From contig CAKQUE010000007.1 of NCBI GenBank assembly GCA_934277435.1, forward strand, positions 1-64,000: a stretch of DNA of 64,000 nt. Direction: 5' to 3'. A program made the translations under genes and the position numbers. The notes below the pieces were generated by a model. The model was given only the letters and a program-made list of their open reading frames with translations. It searched no databases and was not told where the DNA came from. Position 1 is the first letter of the stretch, and each line of letters starts with the position of its first letter. This DNA comes from an uncultured Alphaproteobacteria bacterium. GTDB lineage: Bacteria > Pseudomonadota > Alphaproteobacteria > RF32 > CAG-239. Shown here piece after piece: positions 48,679 through 56,692 of this stretch.

Positions 48679-50163
48679 TTATCCAACGCCGCCTTCTAGG
48701 CTGATATTTATTAATTTAGCCGCCTCAATGGCAAATTCCATTGGCAAATGCTGCATAACTTCTTTGCAAAAACCGTTCACAATAAGCCCAATCGCTTCTT
48801 CTTCGGATATTCCCCGCTGTTGGCAATAAAACAGCTGCTCATCGCTGATTTTTGAGGTTGTGGCCTCGTGTTCCAAAACTGCCGACTTATTTTTGTTGGT
48901 AATATACGGCACCGTGTGCGAGCCGCAAGTCGATCCAATCAGCAAACTGTCGCATTGTGAATAGTTGCGGGCGTTGTCGGCGTTTTTAGACACGGCAACT
49001 AAGCCGCGGTAGGTTTGGTTTGAACAGCCGGCAGAAATACCTTTGGAAATAATTTTGGAGGTGGTGTTTTTGCCAATATGAATCATTTTGGTGCCGGTAT
49101 CGGCTTGTTGACGGTTATTTGTGATGGCTACCGAATAAAACTCACCGGAAGAATTATCTCCTTCCAAAACACAGGACGGATACTTCCAAGTCACAGCCGA
49201 ACCGGTTTCAACCTGTGTCCACGAAATTTTTGCATTGCGTCCGCGGCAGGCCGCTCTTTTGGTCACAAAGTTATAAACACCGCCTTTGCCGTCCTTGTCC
49301 CCCGGATACCAATTTTGCACGGTGGAATATTTAACTTCGGCGTCGTTTAAAACCACAATTTCCACAATGGCAGCGTGCAGTTGATTTTCATCACGCTGCG
49401 GCGCTGTACAGCCTTCCAAATATGAAACATAGCTGTTGTCTTCGGCAATTATGAGTGTGCGTTCAAATTGACCGGTATTTTTGGCATTGATGCGGAAATA
49501 GGTGGAAAGTTCCATTGGACAGGTAACGCCTTTGGGAATGTACACAAACGAGCCATCGGTAAACACTGCCGAATTTAAGCAGGCAAAAAAGTTGTCGGTA
49601 TAGGGAACAACCGAACCTAAATATTTTTGCACTAAATCAGGATGTTCTTTAACGGCTTCGGAAATAGAGCAAAAAATAATCCCTTTATCAGCTAGTCGGG
49701 CGCGATAGGTTGTGGCAACCGAAACACTGTCAAACACGGCGTCCACAGCCACACCGGATAGAACTTCTTGTTCTTTGAGCGGAATACCCAAACGATTATA
49801 GGTGTCTAAAAGATTTTTATCCACTTCATCTAAGCTTTTGGGTTTGGCTTTTTGCACCGGAGCTGCATAGTAGCTTAAATTTTGATAGTCTATTTTATCA
49901 TACACCAGCTTGGCCCAGCTAGGCTCTTCCATAGTCAGCCAATGACGATAAGCTTTCAAACGGCGTTCCAAAAGCCAATCTGGTTCGCCTTTTTTCGCCG
50001 AAATCAGTCGGATAATATCCTCGTTCAGACCTTTGGGAGCGGTGTCAGCTTCTATGTCTGTCACAAAGCCATATTTATATTTTTTACCGCTGAAGTCCTC
50101 TATTTCTGGTTTTTCAACCACCTTAATATCCTTTGTTATTACATCTAAAAACTGATGCATCAT
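48679..50163 (-). CDS. sufB: Fe-S cluster assembly protein SufB
   Basis: SufB is the main scaffold on which Fe-S clusters are built. From ATG 50163 it is 494 residues. The longer frame starts with TTG and adds hydrophobic residues not found in SufB, so I do not use it. Motifs include GFVTDIEADTAPKGLNEDIIRLISAKKGEPDWLLERRLKAYRHW, CTAPQRDENQLHAAIVEI and SAGCSNQTYRGLVAVSKNADNARNYSQCDSLLIG, with the C-terminal LEHEATTSKISDEQLFYCQQRGI. The gene leads sufBCD. sufS, sufT and sufE are elsewhere (62-64 kb), and no IscR/SufR regulator gene is adjacent. Confidence 0.96.
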   Translation of the reverse strand: MMHQFLDVITKDIKVVEKPEIEDFSGKKYKYGFVTDIEADTAPKGLNEDIIRLISAKKGEPDWLLERRLKAYRHWLTMEEPSWAKLVYDKIDYQNLSYYAAPVQKAKPKSLDEVDKNLLDTYNRLGIPLKEQEVLSGVAVDAVFDSVSVATTYRARLADKGIIFCSISEAVKEHPDLVQKYLGSVVPYTDNFFACLNSAVFTDGSFVYIPKGVTCPMELSTYFRINAKNTGQFERTLIIAEDNSYVSYLEGCTAPQRDENQLHAAIVEIVVLNDAEVKYSTVQNWYPGDKDGKGGVYNFVTKRAACRGRNAKISWTQVETGSAVTWKYPSCVLEGDNSSGEFYSVAITNNRQQADTGTKMIHIGKNTTSKIISKGISAGCSNQTYRGLVAVSKNADNARNYSQCDSLLIGSTCGSHTVPYITNKNKSAVLEHEATTSKISDEQLFYCQQRGISEEEAIGLIVNGFCKEVMQHLPMEFAIEAAKLINISLEGGVG

Positions 50164-50250
50164 AAGCAAAAAGCATAAAAAAATCAATACTTGTTTACTT
50201 AATATTTATTTATTCGGATTAAACTAACGAAATGTAGAAAAGGAAAGAAA

Positions 50251-51246
50251 ATGATTTATGGACTTCTGGGAGTAATTGCTTTTTTAATAATATATGTGGT
50301 GCTACTGCATATAAAACTGCATGAAATGGGAGAATTGGTGCAGGAAAGCAATATTTTGACTGCTAATGAAAGCGCACGTTTGCAAAATTATTATCTGAAG
50401 TTTAATATAGATAAAGATATGAAAATTACTCAGGTTAACAGCGATACGCTGAGCTATAGCGGCTACACTCGTGAAAGTTTGATAGGTCAAAATGTTTTGG
50501 GTACTTTGCTCAAAGATGTTCCGGCTAACAAAGAAATGCTTGATGAAAGTTTTAGACAGCTAAAGAAAAAGAAAAGAATTATTTCATCTGAACAAGTGTT
50601 GCAAAAAGCCGATGGTTCAAAGATTCCTGTGTTGTTGCGGGCGCGCCCTATTTTGAATGAATTGCTGCATTGCCGCGGTATCAGTTTTTGGGGATATCCG
50701 CTCAAACAGCAGCTTAATTTAGAAAAGCAACTGCGGCAAGAGCAAGAAAAAGACCAGCTGATTGGCGAAATTCTGAATGCCGAAAGTTTTTGCAAATATC
50801 TTGAAGATAAAGCAAAAATCTGTAATCGTTATAACAAGCCTTTGCTGCTGATAGTGATTGAACTTGCCGATATTTATAATTTTGTGAATAAAGGCTTTAG
50901 TTTTGAAAAAGGTGATAAATTGCTGCGCCTTGCTGCTGACGCTTGTGTCGAAAGTACGGGCAAAGACGCCGTAATTGGTCGTTTTGAACATACAAAAATC
51001 GGTATTGTACTAGAAAATTTTGCTGATGAAAAAATAGAAGAGCTGACTCAAATTCTTTGGGATAACTTAATCGCCAATGTCCGTAAGCTTAATGTTGACA
51101 AAGTCAATGCCGGTATGATTTGTATTTATTATACACGGCGTAAAAACAACGACGAGGCAGAAAATATGCTGTCGCGCACCCGTAAATATTTGAGCAATAG
51201 TTTAGCGATTCATCGTTATGGTGTTGGAACCAGAGATAAAAAGTAA
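50251..51246 (+). CDS. Membrane PAS protein with degenerate GGDEF domain
   Basis: The 331-residue protein has one N-terminal membrane helix (MIYGLLGVIAFLIIYVVLL), a short coil, a PAS domain (about 48-150: FNIDKDMKITQVNSDTLSYSGYTRESLIGQNVL) and a coiled linker (LEKQLRQEQEKDQ). The C-terminal domain (175-320) is like a GGDEF diguanylate cyclase. The GG(D/E)EF signature is replaced by RFEHTKIGIVL, so cyclic-di-GMP synthesis is not expected. It may sense a signal through PAS and act by protein contact or by binding nucleotide without turnover. It is divergent from sufB. The NlpD-like gene follows after 20 nt, so co-transcription is possible. Confidence 0.75.
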   Translation: MIYGLLGVIAFLIIYVVLLHIKLHEMGELVQESNILTANESARLQNYYLKFNIDKDMKITQVNSDTLSYSGYTRESLIGQNVLGTLLKDVPANKEMLDESFRQLKKKKRIISSEQVLQKADGSKIPVLLRARPILNELLHCRGISFWGYPLKQQLNLEKQLRQEQEKDQLIGEILNAESFCKYLEDKAKICNRYNKPLLLIVIELADIYNFVNKGFSFEKGDKLLRLAADACVESTGKDAVIGRFEHTKIGIVLENFADEKIEELTQILWDNLIANVRKLNVDKVNAGMICIYYTRRKNNDEAENMLSRTRKYLSNSLAIHRYGVGTRDKK

Positions 51247-51266
51247 GTAAAATAATTGAGGAAAAC

Positions 51267-52160
51267 TTGATTTTGAAGAGATTTGTTTACATAGCCGTTT
51301 TATTGCTTGGTTTGACCGGATGCGCCGGACAAGGCTGGATTTGGAATGGCTGGGGTTCTTCAAATTATGTGACTGTGCAGCGCGGTGATACTCTGTATAG
51401 TATTTCTCGTCGCTATGGAGTTCCGTTAAAAGATTTAATCAACACCAATAATCTGCACGCTCCATATACCTTGCGCGTGGGACAACATTTAAGTTTGCCT
51501 GCCAAGCAATATCATACTGTGCAGCGCGGCGACACTTTATATAGTGTAGCTCGGCAATATAATGTTGATGTGACATCGCTCAGCCGTGTCAATAATTTGC
51601 AAACACCATATTCATTAAATGTGGGCGATAGACTGGTGCTGCCGGCTTCGGTTGGAAGTGTGTCTGTGGCGTCATATAATGCGGCCCAAAGTCAAAACAC
51701 AGTGCAAACAACGTCAAAATCAACAGCTTACACACCGATAAAATCGGCGCCGATAACCGATAGCTATGTGGCGCCAAAGGCACGCAAAACCAAGTTTGAT
51801 TGGCCAGTTAAGGGGACAATTATTTCCGGTTACGGTAATTTGGGTAGCGGTCGTAAAAACGATGGTATAAACATTAAAGCAGCGCTTGGAACGAATGTAA
51901 AAGCAGCGGATACTGGTACGGTTGCTTATGCCGGAAACGAACTTAAAGGCTTTGGTAATTTGATTTTAATCAAGCATACAGATGGTTGGATAACCGCCTA
52001 TGCTCATAACGATAGATTGTTTGTTAAAAAAGGTCAAAAAGTGACGCGCGGTGAAAAAATTGCCACTGTGGGTAGCACCGGTAGTGTGACAACACCGCAG
52101 CTGCACTTTGAAGTTCGTTCGGGTAAAAAAGCCGTTAATCCGCGGCCATACCTTCCATAA
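51267..52160 (+). CDS. nlpD: NlpD-like lipoprotein: two LysM and a non-catalytic LytM domain
   Basis: The 297-residue protein begins with TTG after TTGAGG. The signal peptide ends in lipobox LTGC (Cys19). Two LysM repeats (YVTVQRGDTLYSISRRYGVPLKDLINTNNL and YHTVQRGDTLYSVARQYNVDVTSLSRVNNL) bind peptidoglycan. The C-terminal M23/LytM domain lacks three of the zinc-site residues: HxGID is NDGIN, and HLHFE is QLHFE. E. coli NlpD is degenerate in the same places and acts as an activator of amidase AmiC in cell division, so an amidase-activator role is likely. The final block VNPRPYLP matches. Confidence 0.92.
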   Translation: MILKRFVYIAVLLLGLTGCAGQGWIWNGWGSSNYVTVQRGDTLYSISRRYGVPLKDLINTNNLHAPYTLRVGQHLSLPAKQYHTVQRGDTLYSVARQYNVDVTSLSRVNNLQTPYSLNVGDRLVLPASVGSVSVASYNAAQSQNTVQTTSKSTAYTPIKSAPITDSYVAPKARKTKFDWPVKGTIISGYGNLGSGRKNDGINIKAALGTNVKAADTGTVAYAGNELKGFGNLILIKHTDGWITAYAHNDRLFVKKGQKVTRGEKIATVGSTGSVTTPQLHFEVRSGKKAVNPRPYLP

Positions 52161-52256
52161 AGCTTAAAAATTCCGTTAATAACTTGAAATTTTAGTTTTT
52201 TCTCACAATAAATTGATGTAAAACTAACGCATAAATTTATGTGAAAGGAGAAAAAA

Positions 52257-52622
52257 ATGCTAATTAGTGATGCTTTTGCTGCAGCTGGTGAGGCTGGCGC
52301 ACAAGGCGGTTCTATGGCTGTAACATTGACACAGCTCGGTTTAATTTTAATAATTTTTTACTTTTTCCTCATTCGCCCGCAAACTAAAAAAATCAAAGAG
52401 CATGCGGCAATGGCTGAAGGGCTTAAAGTTGGTGATAAAGTGCTGACCAGCGGCGGTATCTATGGTAAAATTACCAAGCTTGACGGTGCTGAAGTAACAG
52501 TAGAAATCGCAAGCGGCGTCAATGTTGTGGTTGAACGCATGACTATTAACGGCGTTGTGGCTCCAAAAGACACAAAAAATGAAACAAAGCCTGCTAAAAC
52601 AAAGGCTAAAAAAACAAAATAA
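52257..52622 (+). CDS. yajC: Sec translocase accessory protein YajC
   Basis: YajC associates with SecDF-YidC in the inner membrane. The 121-residue protein has one transmembrane helix (LTQLGLILIIFYFFLIRPQTKKIKEH), the family hallmark FFLIRPQxKK, and a small cytoplasmic domain (VLTSGGIYGKITKLDGAEVTVEIASGVNVVVER) with a lysine-rich tail. It starts the yajC-secD-secF operon with AAAGGAG as ribosome-binding site, and follows the NlpD gene by 96 nt. Confidence 0.95.
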   Translation: MLISDAFAAAGEAGAQGGSMAVTLTQLGLILIIFYFFLIRPQTKKIKEHAAMAEGLKVGDKVLTSGGIYGKITKLDGAEVTVEIASGVNVVVERMTINGVVAPKDTKNETKPAKTKAKKTK

Positions 52623-52634
52623 AAGGAAACTCAG

Positions 52635-54185
52635 ATGTATAAATTATCTCTGCAAAGAATTTTGATTATCATCGGTATCTGTCTGGTTGGCGTATTTTTT
52701 GCTATTCCGAATATGCTGCCAAACCAGCAAAATTTGCCAAAGTGGTGGCAGCCGGTTAGTTTGGGCTTGGATTTGCAAGGCGGTTCAAGCTTGTTATTAC
52801 AAGTTAAAATGGACGATGTTTTGAAAGACAAAATGAGTACGTTGGAGGATTCTGTGCGTACTTCTTTGCGTGAACATAAAATCCGCTACCAAGATTTAAA
52901 ATCGTCTAATAAAGGTGTTTTTGTTAAAATTTCGGACTATGCTGCCCGTGATAAAGCCAAAGAGGCTTTTCGCAAACTTGATGAAGGCTTGGTTGTTACC
53001 GATGATGCCAACGGCGAAGGTTTGGTGACTATTGCTTATAGTGAACAAGCTATTACCGCGTTGAAATATCAGGTTATTGACCAGTCAATTGGTATTGTCC
53101 GCCGCCGTATTGATGAGCTTGGAACCAAAGAGCCAAGTATTCAAGGGCAGGGTACAGACCGTATTTTGGTGCAATTGCCGGGTGTGCAGAATCCTGAAAG
53201 TGTGAAAATCCTTTTGGGTAAAACCGCTAAAATGTCTTTCCATTTGGTTGATGAAACAACCAGTGTTGCTCAGGCTAAACGTGGTAAAATCAGCAAAACT
53301 TCCCGCGTGATGAATGGTTCGGAAGGCGAACAATATGTTGTGATTAAAAAACCGGTTGTTGGCGGTGAAAATTTGACTGACGCCCGTGTTTCTTTTTCTG
53401 ATGGTATGCCTGTTGTAAGTTTCCGTTTCAACACTATTGGCGGCCGCAAATTCGGCGAAGTGACCAGCAGTCACGTTGGTGAAAGATTGGCTATCGTTTT
53501 GGATAATGAGGTTATTTCTGCACCAAACATTCAAGGTCCAATTACCGGCGGTAGCGGTATCATTACCGGTAACTTTACCACTAAAACAGCTAATGATTTG
53601 GCTTTGTTGCTACGTTCTGGCGCGTTGCCAGCTCCGTTGGAAGTGATAGAAGAAAGAACTGTCGGCGCAGGTTTGGGCGCGGATTCTATTCATGATGGCG
53701 TTGTCGCTTCTATTGTTGGTTTGGTTGCCGTTGTTGTGTTTATGGTTGCCGCGTATGGTTTGTTCGGTATCATGGTAGATATTACCGTTTTGCTCAACAT
53801 TGTTTTGATGCTTGGCATTATGAGCTTTATGGGGACAACTTTGACCCTGCCTGGTATTGCCGGTATCATTTTAACCATGGGTATGGCTGTAGATGCTAAC
53901 ATTTTGATTTTTGAACGTATGCGTGAAGAAGTTAATAAAGGCCGTTCTATCCGTGATGCTATTACATTGGGCTTTACGGAAGCTTACCGCACTATTGTTG
54001 ACTCCAACTTGACCACAATGGTTGCTGGTTTTGTGCTGTTTTATTTTGGCAGTGGTCCGGTTAGAGGTTTTGCCGTAACTTTGATTATCGGTATTATCAC
54101 TTCAATGTTTACTTCGGTAACAGTAAGCCGTTTGCTGGTAGAAGCTTGGATGGCTAAATTCAAACCGACTAAACTTCCACTCTAA
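52635..54185 (+). CDS. secD: Protein translocase subunit SecD
   Basis: SecD works with SecF to pull exported proteins across the inner membrane using the proton-motive force. The 516-residue protein has the N-terminal helix, LGLDLQGGSSLLLQVK motif (D1 motif), a large periplasmic P1 domain and five C-terminal helices with GMAVDANILIFERMREE (the D4 motif with the functional Asp). It starts 13 nt after yajC. Confidence 0.97.
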   Translation: MYKLSLQRILIIIGICLVGVFFAIPNMLPNQQNLPKWWQPVSLGLDLQGGSSLLLQVKMDDVLKDKMSTLEDSVRTSLREHKIRYQDLKSSNKGVFVKISDYAARDKAKEAFRKLDEGLVVTDDANGEGLVTIAYSEQAITALKYQVIDQSIGIVRRRIDELGTKEPSIQGQGTDRILVQLPGVQNPESVKILLGKTAKMSFHLVDETTSVAQAKRGKISKTSRVMNGSEGEQYVVIKKPVVGGENLTDARVSFSDGMPVVSFRFNTIGGRKFGEVTSSHVGERLAIVLDNEVISAPNIQGPITGGSGIITGNFTTKTANDLALLLRSGALPAPLEVIEERTVGAGLGADSIHDGVVASIVGLVAVVVFMVAAYGLFGIMVDITVLLNIVLMLGIMSFMGTTLTLPGIAGIILTMGMAVDANILIFERMREEVNKGRSIRDAITLGFTEAYRTIVDSNLTTMVAGFVLFYFGSGPVRGFAVTLIIGIITSMFTSVTVSRLLVEAWMAKFKPTKLPL

Positions 54186-54203
54186 AAAATAAAGGATAAT
54201 AAA

Positions 54204-55142
54204 ATGAAAATATTTAGTTGGATTATAAAAGATACAAGTATTGACTTTTTAGGTTTTCGTAAAATTGCTTATGCTATTACAGCAGTGCTTTTTGCGGCCT
54301 CAATAGCCAGTGTTGCTGTCCGTGGTTTTAACTATGGTATTGACTTTTCCGGCGGCGTGCTGATAGAAGTCAAAAGTAAAAATGGTCCGGTGGATGTGGA
54401 TAAAGTCCGCAGCGAGCTGGATACTTTAAAGTTGGATGAGTTGAACCTGCAATCATTTGGCGATGCTCAAGACGAACTGATGATTAGAGCTCAGGCTAAC
54501 AACGCCGATGAAGAAAGTCAGCGTGTTGCTGTGCAGCAAATCAAAAAGATGCTGGAAAATGATTTCACTTTTGAAAGAATAGAATCTGTTGGACCGCAAG
54601 TTGGCGATGAACTGAAACTTTCTGGAATATTGGCGTCGGTGTTTGCTATGCTTGCCATTAGTTTATATATTTGGTTCCGTTTTGAATGGAAATTTGCTGT
54701 TGGCGCTTTAATTGGCTTGTTTCATGATTTGCTGATTACGGTTGGTCTGGTTTCTATTTTCCATTTGGATTTCAGCTTGACCACTATTGCCGCTATTCTG
54801 ACTTTGGCTGGTTATTCTGTAAACGATACGGTTGTGACCTATGACCGTGTGCGTGAAAACCTGCAGAAGTATAAAAAAATGCCGCAATATGATTTGTTGA
54901 ACAAAAGTATTAATGACATTTTCTCGCGTACTATTTTGACCGGTATCACCACATTTTTGGCTTCGGCTGCTTTGTTGGTGTTTGGCGGTGACGCTTTGCG
55001 TAGCTTTGCGTTTGTTATTACGACAGGTATTCTTATTGGTACATTTTCATCAATCTTTATTTGCGTTCCTGTAATCAATATGTTTGATTTGCGGGCAACA
55101 CCAGATGAAAAAGATGTAAATCCGTTTGGCAATGTTCAATAA
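54204..55142 (+). CDS. secF: Protein translocase subunit SecF
   Basis: SecF pairs with SecD. The 312-residue protein has the short-form architecture: one N-terminal helix, NYGIDFSGGVLIEV, a small periplasmic domain, then five helices with TLAGYSVNDTVVTYDRVREN, the conserved loop. It ends with the ATPDEKDVNPFGNVQ tail. It is 18 nt after secD; the operon ends at a terminator. Confidence 0.97.
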   Translation: MKIFSWIIKDTSIDFLGFRKIAYAITAVLFAASIASVAVRGFNYGIDFSGGVLIEVKSKNGPVDVDKVRSELDTLKLDELNLQSFGDAQDELMIRAQANNADEESQRVAVQQIKKMLENDFTFERIESVGPQVGDELKLSGILASVFAMLAISLYIWFRFEWKFAVGALIGLFHDLLITVGLVSIFHLDFSLTTIAAILTLAGYSVNDTVVTYDRVRENLQKYKKMPQYDLLNKSINDIFSRTILTGITTFLASAALLVFGGDALRSFAFVITTGILIGTFSSIFICVPVINMFDLRATPDEKDVNPFGNVQ

Positions 55143-55160
55143 TTATAATCGTGATTATAA

Positions 55161-55193
55161 AAAAACAGCTCATTAACCTGGGCTGTTTTTTTT
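55161..55193 (+). terminator. Intrinsic terminator of yajC-secDF
   Basis: AAAAACAGC (55161-55169) pairs with GCTGTTTTT (55182-55190), and the T-run continues to 55193. Confidence 0.85.
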
Positions 55194-55221
55194 GTTGCGT
55201 ATTCTTAGTTATAAAATTGTC

Positions 55222-55250
55222 TTTACTTTCCGGCTCTATTCCGATAAAAT
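55222..55250 (+). promoter_or_regulatory. Candidate promoter of RNA element A2
   Basis: TTTACT (55222-55227) and TAAAAT (55245-55250) are 17 bp apart. The predicted start near 55257 falls on the GGATAG that opens the conserved RNA. CTTTACTTT also lies upstream of copies B1 (40285) and B2 (45772). Confidence 0.55.
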
Positions 55251-55257
55251 AATAAAT

Positions 55258-55453
55258 GGATAGATGATAGTCTGTCTAGGGCGTCAGAAACCCTTTCATA
55301 GACAGTCGCCTAAGTAAGGCGTCTAATAAATATGCTGATTTCTGCACTGTGCGGATGTCGGCTAAATAAGGTTTCGGCCAAATAAGCCGAGCCGTCTTTG
55401 TCTATGTACGGTTTCTGAACATCCGCCCGCTATTTTCAGCGGGTTTTGTTTTT
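55258..55453 (+). ncRNA. Structured pseudoknot RNA, copy A2, before pilin-like gene
   Basis: The element opens with GGATAGATGATAGTCTGTCT (55258 on). Helix 1 is TCAGAAACC (55284-55292) with GGTTTCTGA (55410-55418) and CATAGACA (55297-55304) with TGTCTATG (55399-55406). The hairpin CGCCT/AGGCG is at 55307-55311/55317-55321. Helix 2, GCGGATGT (55351-55358) with ACATCCGC (55419-55426), crosses helix 1. Helix 3 is CGGCT/AGCCG (55359-55363/55385-55389). The terminator CCCGC/GCGGG (55426-55430/55439-55443), followed by TTTTGTTTTT, touches helix 2 by one base. The lengths of both parts of helix 1 are identical to copy A1, with different bases. The pilin ATG is 31 nt on. Confidence 0.85.
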
Positions 55454-55484
55454 ATGTATAACAAATTAAACGTGGGTTAGAAAT

Positions 55485-56123
55485 ATGTATAAAAATTTTG
55501 AAAAAGGTCGCAGTATGATTGAAATGCTGGGAGTTCTGGCTATTATCGGCGTGCTGAGCGTGGGTGGAATTGCTGGTTATTCAAAGGCTATGGAACTGTG
55601 GAAAATCAGTCGGCAGAAAGAACAATTAGCTGAGCTTTTTTTACAGTGTGTTAATTTAAAAGATGATTTTCTGCGTGAATATAATATGACAAAGAAAATT
55701 GTGCCGACAGCGGATATTATGGAGGCAATGGGAGTTATTCCAGACGGCATGAAAAAGGCAAGTTCATATCTGATTAAAGATTTTGCAGATAATCTTATCT
55801 TTGTTTATTTTACCGAAAGCAAGTGGAGTAATGAAGACGGAACAAAAAGTTCATTGTTGGAATATCTTTTGATGTTTGATATTTATTCGGCAGAAAAATC
55901 AAGCCGGTTAAAGCAGCAATATTGTGTGACGTTTTTGGAACAAGCGCAGGCTGTTTCTCCGTATATAAAACAGGTTGAAAGCCGCGGCAGTGATGACAGT
56001 TTCGGCGGTTATAATGTTAAAAATATAAAAATCGGTTCGGCTAAGCCGAATGAAATTTATGATTTTTGCAAAAAATGCAATTCAGACAGAGCTTGCCAGC
56101 TTGTTCTGCATTTTAAATTATAA
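55485..56123 (+). CDS. Type IV pilin-like protein D
   Basis: The 212-residue protein has the prepilin N-terminus MYKNFEKG-RSMIEMLGVLAI, with a hydrophobic helix and GGIAGYSKAMELWKISR, closest to copy A (SKAMSMWKMNR). Residues 45-170 differ from all others. The C-terminus EIYDFCKKCNSDRACQLVLHF has the IxxxCxxCxxxxxC pattern of copy B. No good Shine-Dalgarno is seen. The following 30 nt contain no terminator. Likely processed by prepilin peptidase and held in the inner membrane or a pilus; function unknown. Confidence 0.85.
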   Translation: MYKNFEKGRSMIEMLGVLAIIGVLSVGGIAGYSKAMELWKISRQKEQLAELFLQCVNLKDDFLREYNMTKKIVPTADIMEAMGVIPDGMKKASSYLIKDFADNLIFVYFTESKWSNEDGTKSSLLEYLLMFDIYSAEKSSRLKQQYCVTFLEQAQAVSPYIKQVESRGSDDSFGGYNVKNIKIGSAKPNEIYDFCKKCNSDRACQLVLHFKL

Positions 56124-56155
56124 AAAGGGACGATAGAGCCTCTTTAAAATTATCT

Positions 56156-56272
56156 TCAATGATGGTGGTGGTGATGATGTCCGCCGCCGAAGATAACGCT
56201 GCCGACCAGCGCTCCGGTAAAACCGGCCAAAGCGGCATCCGCATGCAGCTCCACTGCAAACACTAACTCCAT
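56156..56272 (-). CDS. Possible 38-residue protein with natural seven-His tail
   Basis: A minus-strand frame from ATG 56272 encodes 38 residues: an acidic start (MELVFAVELHADAA), a glycine-spaced hydrophobic helix (LAGFTGALVGSVIFGGG, GxxxG-like), and seven consecutive His before TGA. The local G+C is clearly higher than the flanks. No ribosome-binding site is visible. It lies 3' of a strongly structured stretch (56308-56429). A His tail suggests binding of Ni, Zn or Cu. It may also be the surviving end of a decayed gene. Confidence 0.4.
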   Translation of the reverse strand: MELVFAVELHADAALAGFTGALVGSVIFGGGHHHHHHH

Positions 56273-56307
56273 TTTGTGAAAATATTACTGAATTTGGAAG
56301 AGCGTGA

Positions 56308-56429
56308 CGGTTTGAAATACTAGTTGCAAACCGCCTGCATATTCCAAAGAACTGCCGTTACTCTCATTGTCTTATAGTCGGCAGTCTTTCTCCGGAAACC
56401 CTCTTGCTCCTAACTCGGGCGTTTCTTTT
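56308..56429. other. Hairpin-rich structured intergenic region
   Basis: CGGTTTG/CAAACCG (56308-56314/56327-56333), then a long stem TTCCAAAG-ACTGCCG with CGGCAGT-CTTT-GGAA (56342-56397), then GAAACCC with GGGCGTTTC (56395-56401/56417-56425) followed on the plus strand by TTTT. The last two overlap and would exclude each other. On the minus strand these precede the His-tailed ORF. A small RNA on the plus strand, ending at the last hairpin, is the alternative. The rest of the 56124-56633 gap holds no clear gene. Confidence 0.5.
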
Positions 56430-56590
56430 GATTTAATTGTCTAGCAGCTAATCAATTATATTGATGATTTTGATGCCGGTATCCGTTTCTTTAGTCATAA
56501 TAAAATTTTACATGAATTCACAAAATCTTCTTTATTGGTAAAGCTACTTTAATCTACAAAATAGGCGTAAAAAATGAATAAAAATCAATG

Positions 56591-56673
56591 AATTTTTCTT
56601 TTATAAAAGAAAAAATATGAAAATTACCATATAACAAATCTCCCTCATTCGGTAGAACAAGGGAGATTTTGTT
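56591..56673 (-). terminator. Terminator-like hairpins after tuf
   Basis: AACAAATCTCCCT (56633-56645) pairs with AGGGAGATTTTGTT (56660-56673), with one bulged base. Further on, TTTTTCTTTTATAAAAGAAAAA (split as TTTTTCTTTTA / TAAAAGAAAAA) near 56592-56613 is a perfect palindrome able to act on both strands. Confidence 0.65.
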
Positions 56674-56692
56674 AAAATCGTACTCGGCGAGA

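Noticed and set aside
27299..56123. RNA-pilin units as insertion sequences
   Set aside because: No transposase, no flanking target-site repeats, and sequence identity among units is limited to RNA motifs and the pilin N-terminus.
56159..56263. Plus-strand frame opposite the His-tail ORF
   Set aside because: It starts with a run of Met and Val from the complement of the His codons, has no ribosome-binding site and no recognisable composition.
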